Shown here in pieces: positions 7,189 through 16,622 of a stretch of DNA of 29,550 nt (positions are counted from its first letter, which is position 1; every line of letters starts with the position of its first letter). The stretch comes from a virus, in IMG/VR virus record IMGVR_UViG_3300032224_001278, positions 1 through 29,550 of that record, one strand, 5' to 3'. The notes under the pieces were generated by a model. That model saw only the letters and a program-made list of their open reading frames with translations. It was not told where the DNA came from and did no database searches. Both the position numbers and the translations under genes were made by a program.

Positions 7189-10100
7189 TTAGACCGTTGT
7201 GGTTACGTTTTCTGGTAAAGCGATAGCACGCATATCCGTAATATAAGGAACATAGGTACTATCGGTTGAAGTTAAAATAATCTTTAATGCAAACTGGCTA
7301 AATGATGTATATATTTGACCGGTTGAACTTGTGTATGATACATAACCTTGGTCTGTACCAGTAGTTCCTGGAGCAAAAGTATATTCATAAATCTCATTTC
7401 TAGATTGAGAAAATAATGTATCCGAGGCATTAGTTTTAGTCATTAATTGCCATTTTCCAGTTTCAAATGCTTGTGTATCATTTCTATTCAATATTTTATA
7501 ATATACATGAATATCAGTATTGACAGGACGATAAGCACTCAAGAATACATTTAAGTCGCCAGAATCAAAACCAGAATTTAATACAACTTTCTTGGTTACA
7601 TATTTAGAAGTTGCTGGGCCGCCAGAGGATGATGTTTCTCCGTAAATAACAACAGAAGAACCAGTACCTGGAGTGGTATTAGCATCAGATATAGTAACAT
7701 TTGGTGTCACAATGTAACCAGCTCCTGGAGTAGTAATGTAAATATTTTTAATAACTCCACCAGATACATTTGCTGTTGCATATGCTTGAACACCACCAGA
7801 ACCCGTAGGAGCATCAATGGTGACAGTAACATTTCCACTAGTATTACTATCATAACCTGAACCACCATTTGTTAATTGAATTAAACTATTGGATAAAGGA
7901 CAGTTATTAATATTCCAAGTGATTGCATATGTAGTTAAACCAGCATCCGAAATAACAGGAGATACAGCACTATCAGTAGAAGATAATTGTGTATATACAG
8001 ATAATGATGTTGATGTATTTGCGTCCAATTTACGTTGGCCTTTTCCATCACTCAAATATAAATTATCTACAGCTGAAGTACCATATTTACCTGGAGTAAT
8101 ATTAACCATACCTGCAGCACCACCAGCATTTAATGTGGCATTATAGGTGTAGTTAATGTTTGTTGATGTTGGAGTAAAATCTGTTGTTGTAATATTAAAA
8201 GCATCAACCAATACACTAGTATTTGAAACAGAATCTGCTGTAGTAGAAATACTATTTGCATTCAAATAATAACCTATAGATTGTTCAATTAAAGTTCTTT
8301 CTGGTAATTTTTGTGGAATTACATATTGAATTGTTGGTGATGTTGATGTATTAAAAATACACCTATTAATTACCATCATTAAACTTTGATTTTGGTCAGC
8401 TTGCCATGTTTGTGAATTTCCAGATATGAATATTCCACCAACATAAGGAGAACCACCAATTTTAGTAATTACAGTAGGAGTAGCATCTGTTGGTTGATTT
8501 TTAACTGAAGATGGTAATGCTATATCACCATTATTAGCAGTCCACAGTATGTATTCATTACTTGTTCCTGCTTTTAATATAAATGCATATAATACATTTG
8601 GTTGTATATAAACAGGTGCATTAAAAGTAAAAGTAGTAAATGTTGTTGGATCCAAATATTGTGGATTTTCAGATATATTTACTTTATCTGGTGTAAGAGT
8701 TACTACAGAATTGTCAAGTGTATCACCATTTGGATAACCATTTATAGTACCAACAATAGATAAAGTAATTGGTGTATTCTCAGTAGATTTAGTTCTAAAG
8801 AAAAGTCTAATATCATTTAAGAAAATACCATTACGATAATTAGCACCATCAATAATAAAGGACTGTGCTACAGGATCCCATTGATTTGTAGCTGTTACAA
8901 CATTAGTTAATGTTTGTTGAGAAGTTTGTGTAAATGTTCCTTTTGCACCAGAAGGTGAAGCACCAAAATCTATAGTTTGTTGTTTTGTCTGTAATCCTTG
9001 AGCATAATAAGTACCTTCAGAAAATGTTGTTGCAGTAGTTTGGTCATTAGTTCCAGTCCTATTATCTACACGGAATATTCTTTCGCCTGTATGGAATATA
9101 TTTGGAGGAAGATTGAATATACTATAAAGTGAACCTTCTTCATTAGTGGTGAAAGGTCCAATGGAATATATATCACCTACCGCAACTGTTAATGCTGATG
9201 ATAATGTGGCAATTTTAGTAGAACCAACATAACTTGAAATTGCTATGGATTGGCCAATACCAGTACCAGAATTAACATAAAATATCTGTCCGATATAGTA
9301 ATTATTTTCTGATGAAGCTAAAGCTGATAGTTGAATAGTTGTTGTTAAATTACCACCTTGTATAGTTCCACCATAATGTGCTGTTGATGCAATAGTTCCA
9401 CTTGCAGTAGTTGTACTATAATTACCATTAGAGTCAAAGAAAGCATTTTGAAAAGTTCCAGCTATACGATAATTTGTTGTATATCGGTCAGCAGCTACAT
9501 ATAATCTAACTGTGGTGGTTGAACTTGGATATCTATAAACACCAACAATACGGGCTGTAGGTGTAAAAGTTGAAGCATTATAATAACCAACAATATCATT
9601 TTCATTAAATGTTCCAGTAACCCCTGTCAATTCAATAACATTTGTTTTGCGAACATATCTACTAACATCTATATTATCAAAATGAGCTGTAACGATTGTG
9701 TTGAATAACATATTCTTAGCACGAACCACAACTTGTTGTGGACGAATATATGGCAGAATACTAACATCAGTAACATATCCATTATTTAATGCATAAGTGT
9801 TATCAATCTTAGAATATGGACCTAAAACATCATTCTTAACTTGATTCTGTATAGTTGCTGTACTTGTATCAACTTTACCAACTCCAAGACCAAATCCCCA
9901 ATTTTGACTCCAATTATGATTTTCTGTATATTGTCTTGTAATCTCTGTTGATGTGCCTGAAACAGTTTGCCAATCTCCAGCAGTTAATACATTTATATCA
10001 CCGGTAGTTGCTCGGAATATTTGTAAATTAGGATCAGTAATCAATAGAGCAGGTGAGTAACTTGTATCAACCCAATTATCCACGTTAGGAGAAAGTTCTA

Positions 10101-13100
10101 ATATACCAGATTGTATTGCATAAGCAAATGGATTTGCGTTAATTGTTCTTGATGCAAATCTTTGTGTTGCCACATTTGAAGTGGAAGCAATTGGTAGTGT
10201 AAAGTAATTAATATAACTACTTTGGCTAATATTATATCCTAATGCACTTGAAGTATCGGCCGAAGGCTTACCCATATTATATACTAAAGCCAAAGCTTTA
10301 AGTGGATAATTTTTAATATTTTGAGTAGCAGTTAATTGTCTTGTTCTTTTATTGATTGTAACTTTATAATCATCATTTAATGTATCAGCAACAGCATATG
10401 AACTAAAATCATCAACCATAATACCATTTTTGAACCTATTCAATCCAAATGCGTCTGAAATTTGTAATGAACTAGCCTTTTGTTCTAACATACTCAAAGA
10501 GGCATAATATTCAATACCATTAATTCTACTTTCTAATCCAGCAATATCCTTCATTGTATAACGCTTGTGTTTTACTTTATCAATAGACAAATCTGAGACA
10601 GTACCATTAGGAGCTTCTGTTGGAATATACCCTGTATATGGATTGTGTGTTAAATTTGCCAGCACTAAAGATGCATCAGGTTCGGAAGGAAATATTGGAT
10701 TAAGTGATGGAGTGCCTTCAATAATCTGAAAACTCCTATCTTTTGTTAAAACAAGTTTATCTTTTCTACCCAAATAATATTGATAGTCAGTTGTAAAAGT
10801 TGTTCCATCTATTGGTAAAAATATACCATAGTTTGTTGCTGAATTTGAATAACGGAACACAAAAGAGGATTGTGCATTTAATCGTGCTGGCCTAAAATCT
10901 AAGCAATCTCTTAAACTATATGTTATACCTTGTGATGTTGTATATTTTGATATTTGTTGATATGCTTCATTTGCATATGAATTAACATCAAAAAAGCCAT
11001 CACCTCCTGTGTGTTGATAGTAATTAACAAATACTAAAATATTACCAACAGGTTGTGGTGCTCCTGGCCTTAAAGTAATACTAGCATGGTCATAAAAGTT
11101 ATCTCTTTGACCATTATTAAATATATAATTTGTTGTAATATCGGCATATGTAGATAACCCTGCAGTAATTGCAGTAACACTTGATGACCTTGTATCTAAA
11201 ATTTTAACAACACTTTTAACGTCAGATAAGTATAAACTTTGTTTTGTACCTGGAGTTACTAATCCTGCATTACGAATATAAACTTGACCTTTTGAAGTAG
11301 CTGAATTATCATCCACAAAAGTATAACTTCCGACAGCCGTGTTACTAGTACTAACGGCAGTAGTATTTGCAGTAATTAATAATTTGTTTCTTAAAATGTG
11401 GTTAGTATCTTGTCCATTTGAAACAAATACTTTAGCAATAACTGTGGCAGTAAATGTACCACCAACATCAGTTGCAGCAATAGTTGCAGTTGAACCTGTT
11501 GAATTTAGTGTGATGGTTCTACCTGTTGTTGTCCAAGGAATGTTTTCACCAACATTAAGTGTTGAAGAACCTTTAGCAGTACAAATAATAATGAAATTTT
11601 CTTTTTTTAATGAATTTGATAATGTACTACTTGGTGTTCCAAAATGAGTAATAACATTATTATAATCACCAGTATATGCAATAGTTGTTTGAAAACTCCC
11701 ACCTGAAGATGTAAATGCTACGTCACGCCATACTTGTTGTGTTGTAAAAGAACTATCTGTTATTGTTGAAATATAAGGACTTCCAATTGGAAATATTAAT
11801 TCAGGTACTAATGGATTCTGCAAAGTTGTATCACCATTTGAAGCATTATTTGCACGACTTAAATTATTAATAGAAGCCGTTGAATACATTGTTAATGGAT
11901 AAGAACTCTTGATAGATGTATTTGCAACAGAATCCACATCTTTTGTGGCAAAATTCAAAGCAAATACTGAAGTAGCACCTGGAGTTGTTGTCCAGTTTTG
12001 ATTAACAGTTGCAACTCTTGTTGAACCGTTATAAGAAATAATTGTCCTAAAATCACCTGCTGATGCTCCTGCAGTAATAGAAATTATTACGCCAGCATAG
12101 GCATCAGTTATTTGTGAAAAATAAGATGGTAGTGTAATAGTACTTGCACTACCACCAGTAGCATTAGCAGTTGGTATGGCAGTTTGTAAGTCGGATACAA
12201 AGGCTTTATAAACATAAGTATTCGCAACCGCATCATTTGTGTTAAAATCATAATCTAAACCACGAATATAACCAGAAGCCACAACAGTAGCATTATAGAC
12301 TAAAGCATTTGCTGTTTGAATTTGAGTTGGGGATACACAATGTAAATCTATTGGTGCATATGATGAAGTATCAAAAAACTTACCATTTGCACCACGGACT
12401 GTATCAACATAAAAATAATTACCAAAATTCATGTATACTGGCGTATTGTTTTGTGAATCGGTTGTTCTAGCTCTTGCACTTACTATATCTGTAGTGGCTT
12501 GAGATTCTACACGATAACCATGAACATAAGCAATACCTTTACTGATACTCATTTTATAATAATCTTCATCTTCAGCATATGTTTTTGGAGTTAATTTGAA
12601 ATCATTAACAACATAATCACCGTTAGTTTCATAATCACGTTTGGCAAAATAATCATCAATTACATTATATACAGTACCATTTACTAATTTGTTTACTTCA
12701 CCCGCTTCAATACGAACCAATTCAATAAATCCATCATCATCACCAAATGTCAAAGGCCGTGTTTCAAGAGTGAGTGTAATTAAATACCTATCAGCACCTG
12801 GAGCTTGATAGTTTGATGCACCAATTGCAGGATCTAATAATGATGTATCACCCACATAATCCTGAATCGTTTCATCAATAGTTAAACCAACACGCTTAGA
12901 TGGTACATTACTATACTTATCAACAATAACTGTTTGTGGATTAACTTGAACAAAAGTACCATTTGATACTGTGAGTCCATCAGAAGGCCTCTTATAATTA
13001 CTTGAAATATAAAATACACCTTGTGCAATAGAAACAACAGAACTTAATCCTGTTGCATTCAAAGTAATTGCCTGAGCGGCTAGATTAGATAATGCATCAT

Positions 13101-13512
13101 ACACCACATCATTATCTTGAAATTGAACACCAGATTTGTAAGAAACAATTAAAGTTGGTGGGTCTCCACCTGTCGCAGCAGCAACAGCAATAACTCTTGC
13201 TACTACTAATCCTGTGCTATTACGAATTAATTTGTTTGTAAAATTATTAACATCAACTGCAATATTATTATATGTTTCTTGTAATTTAATATAATAACAG
13301 TAAAAATTTGTTGTTGTTTGACCACCGGTTACTGGTGTATTTTGCTTAAAAATATTATCGGCAAATTTAGTAACTTGGTCTTGTAATATAGTTTGTGCTT
13401 GAGTTAATTCTCTTGCTTGAACAGCAAAACCAGGCTTAAAAAGTATCCGATGATAATTTTTGGCTGGATCAAAGTCATCATAATACGGATCTACGTTAAA
13501 ATTCAGAGGCAT
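7189..13512 (-). CDS. Very large DUF4815-like baseplate/fibre-associated structural protein
   Basis: 2,107 residues, the longest gene here. The N-terminus (DPYYDDFDPAKNYHRILFKP, then GFAVQARELTQAQTILQDQV) matches the start of the DUF4815 family of large myovirus structural proteins. Other family-like landmarks are a GITYSLRDCLDFRPAR segment, an ILPYIRPQQVVVRAKNM segment and a DPVAQSFIID...GIFLNDIRLFFRTK segment. Residues about 1876-1957 hold a GGSGY-type beta module also present in gp6, gp7 and gp8. There is no enzyme motif or signal peptide. It follows gp8 by 10 bases, with an AAGGGA site before the ATG, so it occupies the place of T4 gp9-gp12 although it does not resemble them. Role inferred: peripheral baseplate or fibre-anchoring protein. 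Confidence 0.85.
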   Translation of the reverse strand: MPLNFNVDPYYDDFDPAKNYHRILFKPGFAVQARELTQAQTILQDQVTKFADNIFKQNTPVTGGQTTTNFYCYYIKLQETYNNIAVDVNNFTNKLIRNSTGLVVARVIAVAAATGGDPPTLIVSYKSGVQFQDNDVVYDALSNLAAQAITLNATGLSSVVSIAQGVFYISSNYKRPSDGLTVSNGTFVQVNPQTVIVDKYSNVPSKRVGLTIDETIQDYVGDTSLLDPAIGASNYQAPGADRYLITLTLETRPLTFGDDDGFIELVRIEAGEVNKLVNGTVYNVIDDYFAKRDYETNGDYVVNDFKLTPKTYAEDEDYYKMSISKGIAYVHGYRVESQATTDIVSARARTTDSQNNTPVYMNFGNYFYVDTVRGANGKFFDTSSYAPIDLHCVSPTQIQTANALVYNATVVASGYIRGLDYDFNTNDAVANTYVYKAFVSDLQTAIPTANATGGSASTITLPSYFSQITDAYAGVIISITAGASAGDFRTIISYNGSTRVATVNQNWTTTPGATSVFALNFATKDVDSVANTSIKSSYPLTMYSTASINNLSRANNASNGDTTLQNPLVPELIFPIGSPYISTITDSSFTTQQVWRDVAFTSSGGSFQTTIAYTGDYNNVITHFGTPSSTLSNSLKKENFIIICTAKGSSTLNVGENIPWTTTGRTITLNSTGSTATIAATDVGGTFTATVIAKVFVSNGQDTNHILRNKLLITANTTAVSTSNTAVGSYTFVDDNSATSKGQVYIRNAGLVTPGTKQSLYLSDVKSVVKILDTRSSSVTAITAGLSTYADITTNYIFNNGQRDNFYDHASITLRPGAPQPVGNILVFVNYYQHTGGDGFFDVNSYANEAYQQISKYTTSQGITYSLRDCLDFRPARLNAQSSFVFRYSNSATNYGIFLPIDGTTFTTDYQYYLGRKDKLVLTKDRSFQIIEGTPSLNPIFPSEPDASLVLANLTHNPYTGYIPTEAPNGTVSDLSIDKVKHKRYTMKDIAGLESRINGIEYYASLSMLEQKASSLQISDAFGLNRFKNGIMVDDFSSYAVADTLNDDYKVTINKRTRQLTATQNIKNYPLKALALVYNMGKPSADTSSALGYNISQSSYINYFTLPIASTSNVATQRFASRTINANPFAYAIQSGILELSPNVDNWVDTSYSPALLITDPNLQIFRATTGDINVLTAGDWQTVSGTSTEITRQYTENHNWSQNWGFGLGVGKVDTSTATIQNQVKNDVLGPYSKIDNTYALNNGYVTDVSILPYIRPQQVVVRAKNMLFNTIVTAHFDNIDVSRYVRKTNVIELTGVTGTFNENDIVGYYNASTFTPTARIVGVYRYPSSTTTVRLYVAADRYTTNYRIAGTFQNAFFDSNGNYSTTTASGTIASTAHYGGTIQGGNLTTTIQLSALASSENNYYIGQIFYVNSGTGIGQSIAISSYVGSTKIATLSSALTVAVGDIYSIGPFTTNEEGSLYSIFNLPPNIFHTGERIFRVDNRTGTNDQTTATTFSEGTYYAQGLQTKQQTIDFGASPSGAKGTFTQTSQQTLTNVVTATNQWDPVAQSFIIDGANYRNGIFLNDIRLFFRTKSTENTPITLSIVGTINGYPNGDTLDNSVVTLTPDKVNISENPQYLDPTTFTTFTFNAPVYIQPNVLYAFILKAGTSNEYILWTANNGDIALPSSVKNQPTDATPTVITKIGGSPYVGGIFISGNSQTWQADQNQSLMMVINRCIFNTSTSPTIQYVIPQKLPERTLIEQSIGYYLNANSISTTADSVSNTSVLVDAFNITTTDFTPTSTNINYTYNATLNAGGAAGMVNITPGKYGTSAVDNLYLSDGKGQRKLDANTSTSLSVYTQLSSTDSAVSPVISDAGLTTYAITWNINNCPLSNSLIQLTNGGSGYDSNTSGNVTVTIDAPTGSGGVQAYATANVSGGVIKNIYITTPGAGYIVTPNVTISDANTTPGTGSSVVIYGETSSSGGPATSKYVTKKVVLNSGFDSGDLNVFLSAYRPVNTDIHVYYKILNRNDTQAFETGKWQLMTKTNASDTLFSQSRNEIYEYTFAPGTTGTDQGYVSYTSSTGQIYTSFSQFALKIILTSTDSTYVPYITDMRAIALPENVTTTV

Positions 13513-13522
13513 TTTATTCCCT

Positions 13523-14887
13523 TTAGTAACCTAAGACAAATCTAAATTGTTCTATTCCATCAGAACTTCTTTGAATACCTGACCTATTTTCAACATATGA
13601 GATATAACCTGAAAATATTTGAAAGTCTGGATTATTAACAAATAATAATGTTCTTGTTGTTCCTGATGAACTACCAAACAATGGTGCATTCAATGTTGGT
13701 GTTCCAACTATATTTATCAGCCTAACAATATTGGTTGAAGTATTAAAATCTAAAACAGTTGCAGAATAACTGGCAGTAGCTAAACTTGTTCCTTGATAAA
13801 CTGTTTCATCGTTAGTAAAAGCACCAAAACCAGAAGCAGTCAAAGCATTAGTTGCTACTTGATAGATTGATCCGTTTGCTGGTGCAGGATAAGAATTTAA
13901 TGATGTTGGGTTTATCAATAAACCAACTTGACGATAATCAATAGATGTTGGTATCAAACCACCCTCAGAACCATTAAATTCTGCTGTATACATTGTTCTT
14001 GTACATCCTAATTCATCCATAGCGTCAAAACCATGACCTCCAATTGGAGATACAGGACTTGTGAGTATTGCACCAGAACCATTGGCTGACACTATTGCTG
14101 AATTCGCATATGTATAATTAGAACCTTGATTTGTTACTATAATATTAGTAATTACACCATTGGCTGATTCAGCTGTTGCGGCTGCACCCGTTCCATCACC
14201 AGTGATAGATACAGTAATGACAGAATTGGCCGGATCATAATTAGAACCACCATTGACAATACCAATAATATCTATATTTCCACAACCACCTGCAGTAATT
14301 CCCGCTACAATCGTATTAGCACCAACAGGAACCGGCATCCAAATCGTATCCATAAACTTTTGCTTAGAACCAATAGGAACAGTATAAATGTATTTCCATC
14401 TATATCCGTCTATTCCACTATAAATGTTGAAGTTACCGTATGTTCCTGGTTGAAAATAAGGCTCATCTGTAGATGCAACACCATTTTTATTCCAAAGGCA
14501 TTTGAAAACTTGGTCATATTTGTTTTTTACATAAAATTTCTTTTGTAAAAAACCAGAACCATCAACAGCAAACATATCAACATTGTCTTGATAATAATCA
14601 TAAACTGTACCAGAAACCCAATTAATTCTTTCAATTACAGGACTAATATCATTGGAAGTAATTTTTTTGGCCACAAATATACTTTTGAATATGTTTTTAA
14701 GATTTTGTTGGTCTTGTGTGGGAGCTGGTGGACTTGCATCACTAGTCCAAGGAGTAACATGAGCTAAAAAAGCATATACTGTGCTTACAACAGAAGTTGT
14801 ACCTGGAAATATAGCAACAGGAGCATAGAAGTCCTGCTTTACCTGTGTTACTTTTGTGTTATAAGTTAGTAGATTTTGATTAGCCAT
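13523..14887 (-). CDS. gp8: Baseplate wedge subunit gp8
   Basis: 454 residues against about 334 in T4. The block from about residue 68 to 185 is highly characteristic of gp8: SNDISPVIERINWVSGTVYD, KFYVKNKYDQVFKCLWNKNG, DEPYFQPGTY, GYRWKYIYTVPIGSKQKFMD and WMPVPVGANT. gp8 is an outer wedge protein that joins gp7 and gp10 in T4. The extra length is explained partly by a GGSNY-type beta module at residues 205-276, directly after the conserved WMPVPVG block, and partly by a VYQGT-type module at about 361-420. It begins 10 bases after the stop of the preceding fibre-like gene. An AATAAATA sequence lies just before the ATG but is too close to be its promoter. Confidence 0.93.
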   Translation of the reverse strand: MANQNLLTYNTKVTQVKQDFYAPVAIFPGTTSVVSTVYAFLAHVTPWTSDASPPAPTQDQQNLKNIFKSIFVAKKITSNDISPVIERINWVSGTVYDYYQDNVDMFAVDGSGFLQKKFYVKNKYDQVFKCLWNKNGVASTDEPYFQPGTYGNFNIYSGIDGYRWKYIYTVPIGSKQKFMDTIWMPVPVGANTIVAGITAGGCGNIDIIGIVNGGSNYDPANSVITVSITGDGTGAAATAESANGVITNIIVTNQGSNYTYANSAIVSANGSGAILTSPVSPIGGHGFDAMDELGCTRTMYTAEFNGSEGGLIPTSIDYRQVGLLINPTSLNSYPAPANGSIYQVATNALTASGFGAFTNDETVYQGTSLATASYSATVLDFNTSTNIVRLINIVGTPTLNAPLFGSSSGTTRTLLFVNNPDFQIFSGYISYVENRSGIQRSSDGIEQFRFVLGY

Positions 14888-14897
14888 GGTCTATTTA

Positions 14898-16613
14898 TTA
14901 TGAGTGGGTGACAGCTACAAAAGTATTTTGTGTTGTTCCATCAATACTCATATATCTTGCAAGAATGGTTGATGTTCCTGGAATATTGTATGTTGTTGCA
15001 TTTACAGATGAGTTGAGTGCAGAAACACCGTGTGTGAATGTTTGGTTTGTACCTGATGTATTGGTAATCCATGCAACAACTTCTTTACCAGCTAAAAGAT
15101 TAGATAATGTTACAACTAAACCAGCCGCCGTCTGTGCACGAACCATAGAATTATTTGCCATATCAATCGTAATTGCAGTCTGAGCAGCAGGATAAACTGT
15201 TGGTGTATATACAAATCCTTTTTGTGGGTTAAGATAACCATAAAATTCAGCTGATGAAGAATTAAAAGAAGCAATTTGTATTGGAGTATTTGAGCCGGTT
15301 AAATTATTGTAAAATACAATTTTTGAACCACGATTAGTGTCTGTATAATTTTCAGTAGCAACAATATCTATTCTACCAACACCAAGTGGTGCAAATCCTG
15401 TGCTTCCGTATCCGTTACCGGCAAACCTCATCAATACATCATTGTTTTGTGATGCTGTAGGAGAATCTACTGTACCTCTAGCACTTCTACCAGCAATAAT
15501 AGAATATCCTGTGTTTTGTGTAACACCAAAAGAATCAATAATCAATCTACCAGGAGTATTTGCTTTGCTTGATAAGTGTAATAGTGTGCCTGCTTGTGAT
15601 GGTATTGCTACATTAGTTGTGCCACTAATTTTTACTGCTGATTCAGTTGCGGAAAAAGATGTGTTGGTTACAACAATTTGTGCGGCCATTGAAACAATAC
15701 CAGCTACATTTAGTGTACCAGATATACTTCCAGTACCAAATACAATTAAATTACCGGTATTAACTGCTTGTGCAAATGTATTACCTGTAATCGTCAAGTC
15801 ACCAGCAAATGTTCCTGTTGTGTTTGCAAAAGCGTTGTTTGCTTTGTTGTAAGCAGACTGCATTTTACCATCGGTAGCTGTAATATTTGTATTTTGACTA
15901 GTATTAACACCTTCAATAATGGTTATTCTAGAATTCTGAGTTGTATTAACACCTAGACTAATTACAGTATTGGCAGAAGCTGAATTTGCCTGAGCAAACG
16001 CAGCAATAGAATAATCATTCGTGGCACCTGCTGTAGTTTGTTTTGTGCCATCAGCAAAAGTAATATATGATTGTGTGTTTAATGTAATACTATTCTTAGT
16101 AATCCAACCCATAATATTGTTTGGTTGAGTACCACCAATCATCAACATAACATTAGCATCAGATGATGCTGTACCAATAATTAAATTACCTTTGTTACTA
16201 TAATGTGCTGGTCCATGAACATATAGATATCCATCATAAGGCTTAAAAGCACCATAAGTTACAGTATCATTATAACTTTTTCCAGAAATACCCATATCAA
16301 TGTAACTATTTGCATTATCTGAATCGCTGGTTGATGCCACATAATCAGATGATCCATTAGCATTAAAATTTTGTAAGTTAATTTGTAAGTATGTTGGATC
16401 TGACCCTGAGAATTGTGAAATCACATTAGTGTATAAAATAGGATTTATACCAACATTAAGAATATTATTTGAATAGAGACCATTAGCTAATGTAGTTACA
16501 GTCATCTTACCTGTAGTCAAAGTTGGTACATCAACACCCACAAATAAAGTGTTGGCTGTATTGGCATTAATAGTCGATATTAAAGGCAGGTCGGTTATTT
16601 TTACGGTGGACAT
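14898..16613 (-). CDS. Fibre-like structural protein inserted between gp7 and gp8
   Basis: 571 residues. N-terminus MSTVKITDLPLISTINANTA then FVGVDVPTLTTGKMTVTTLA is an adaptor-type start known from environmental phage fibre proteins. At nt 15826-15960 it carries TTQNSRITIIEGVNTSQNTN followed by ITATDGKMQSAYNKAN, the same repeat family as in the two giant fibres to the left. The middle is beta-rich. The last 110 residues form a separate beta domain (TAITIDMANNSMVRAQT ... WITNTSGTNQTFTHG) that may be the tip. It starts with an AAGG site 9 bases after gp7 ends. T4 has no gene here, so it is an accessory fibre or wedge decoration; whether it binds a receptor is inference. Confidence 0.82.
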   Translation of the reverse strand: MSTVKITDLPLISTINANTANTLFVGVDVPTLTTGKMTVTTLANGLYSNNILNVGINPILYTNVISQFSGSDPTYLQINLQNFNANGSSDYVASTSDSDNANSYIDMGISGKSYNDTVTYGAFKPYDGYLYVHGPAHYSNKGNLIIGTASSDANVMLMIGGTQPNNIMGWITKNSITLNTQSYITFADGTKQTTAGATNDYSIAAFAQANSASANTVISLGVNTTQNSRITIIEGVNTSQNTNITATDGKMQSAYNKANNAFANTTGTFAGDLTITGNTFAQAVNTGNLIVFGTGSISGTLNVAGIVSMAAQIVVTNTSFSATESAVKISGTTNVAIPSQAGTLLHLSSKANTPGRLIIDSFGVTQNTGYSIIAGRSARGTVDSPTASQNNDVLMRFAGNGYGSTGFAPLGVGRIDIVATENYTDTNRGSKIVFYNNLTGSNTPIQIASFNSSSAEFYGYLNPQKGFVYTPTVYPAAQTAITIDMANNSMVRAQTAAGLVVTLSNLLAGKEVVAWITNTSGTNQTFTHGVSALNSSVNATTYNIPGTSTILARYMSIDGTTQNTFVAVTHS

Positions 16614-16622
16614 CTTTTTACC

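Noticed and set aside
11339-11647. Plus-strand 102-codon frame inside the 2,107-residue gene
   Set aside because: Antisense to a well-supported gene; hydrophobic Val-rich composition is typical of the complement of Asn/Thr-rich coding DNA.
14891-14900. AATAAATA-like sequence before gp8 as a late promoter
   Set aside because: Too close to the ATG and overlaps the stop codon of the preceding gene; the genes are 10 bases apart and appear co-transcribed.
15400-15852. Plus-strand 150-codon frame with hydrophobic Pro/Val/Leu-rich product
   Set aside because: Antisense to the fibre-like gene at 14898-16613; no start signals and composition reflects the opposite strand.
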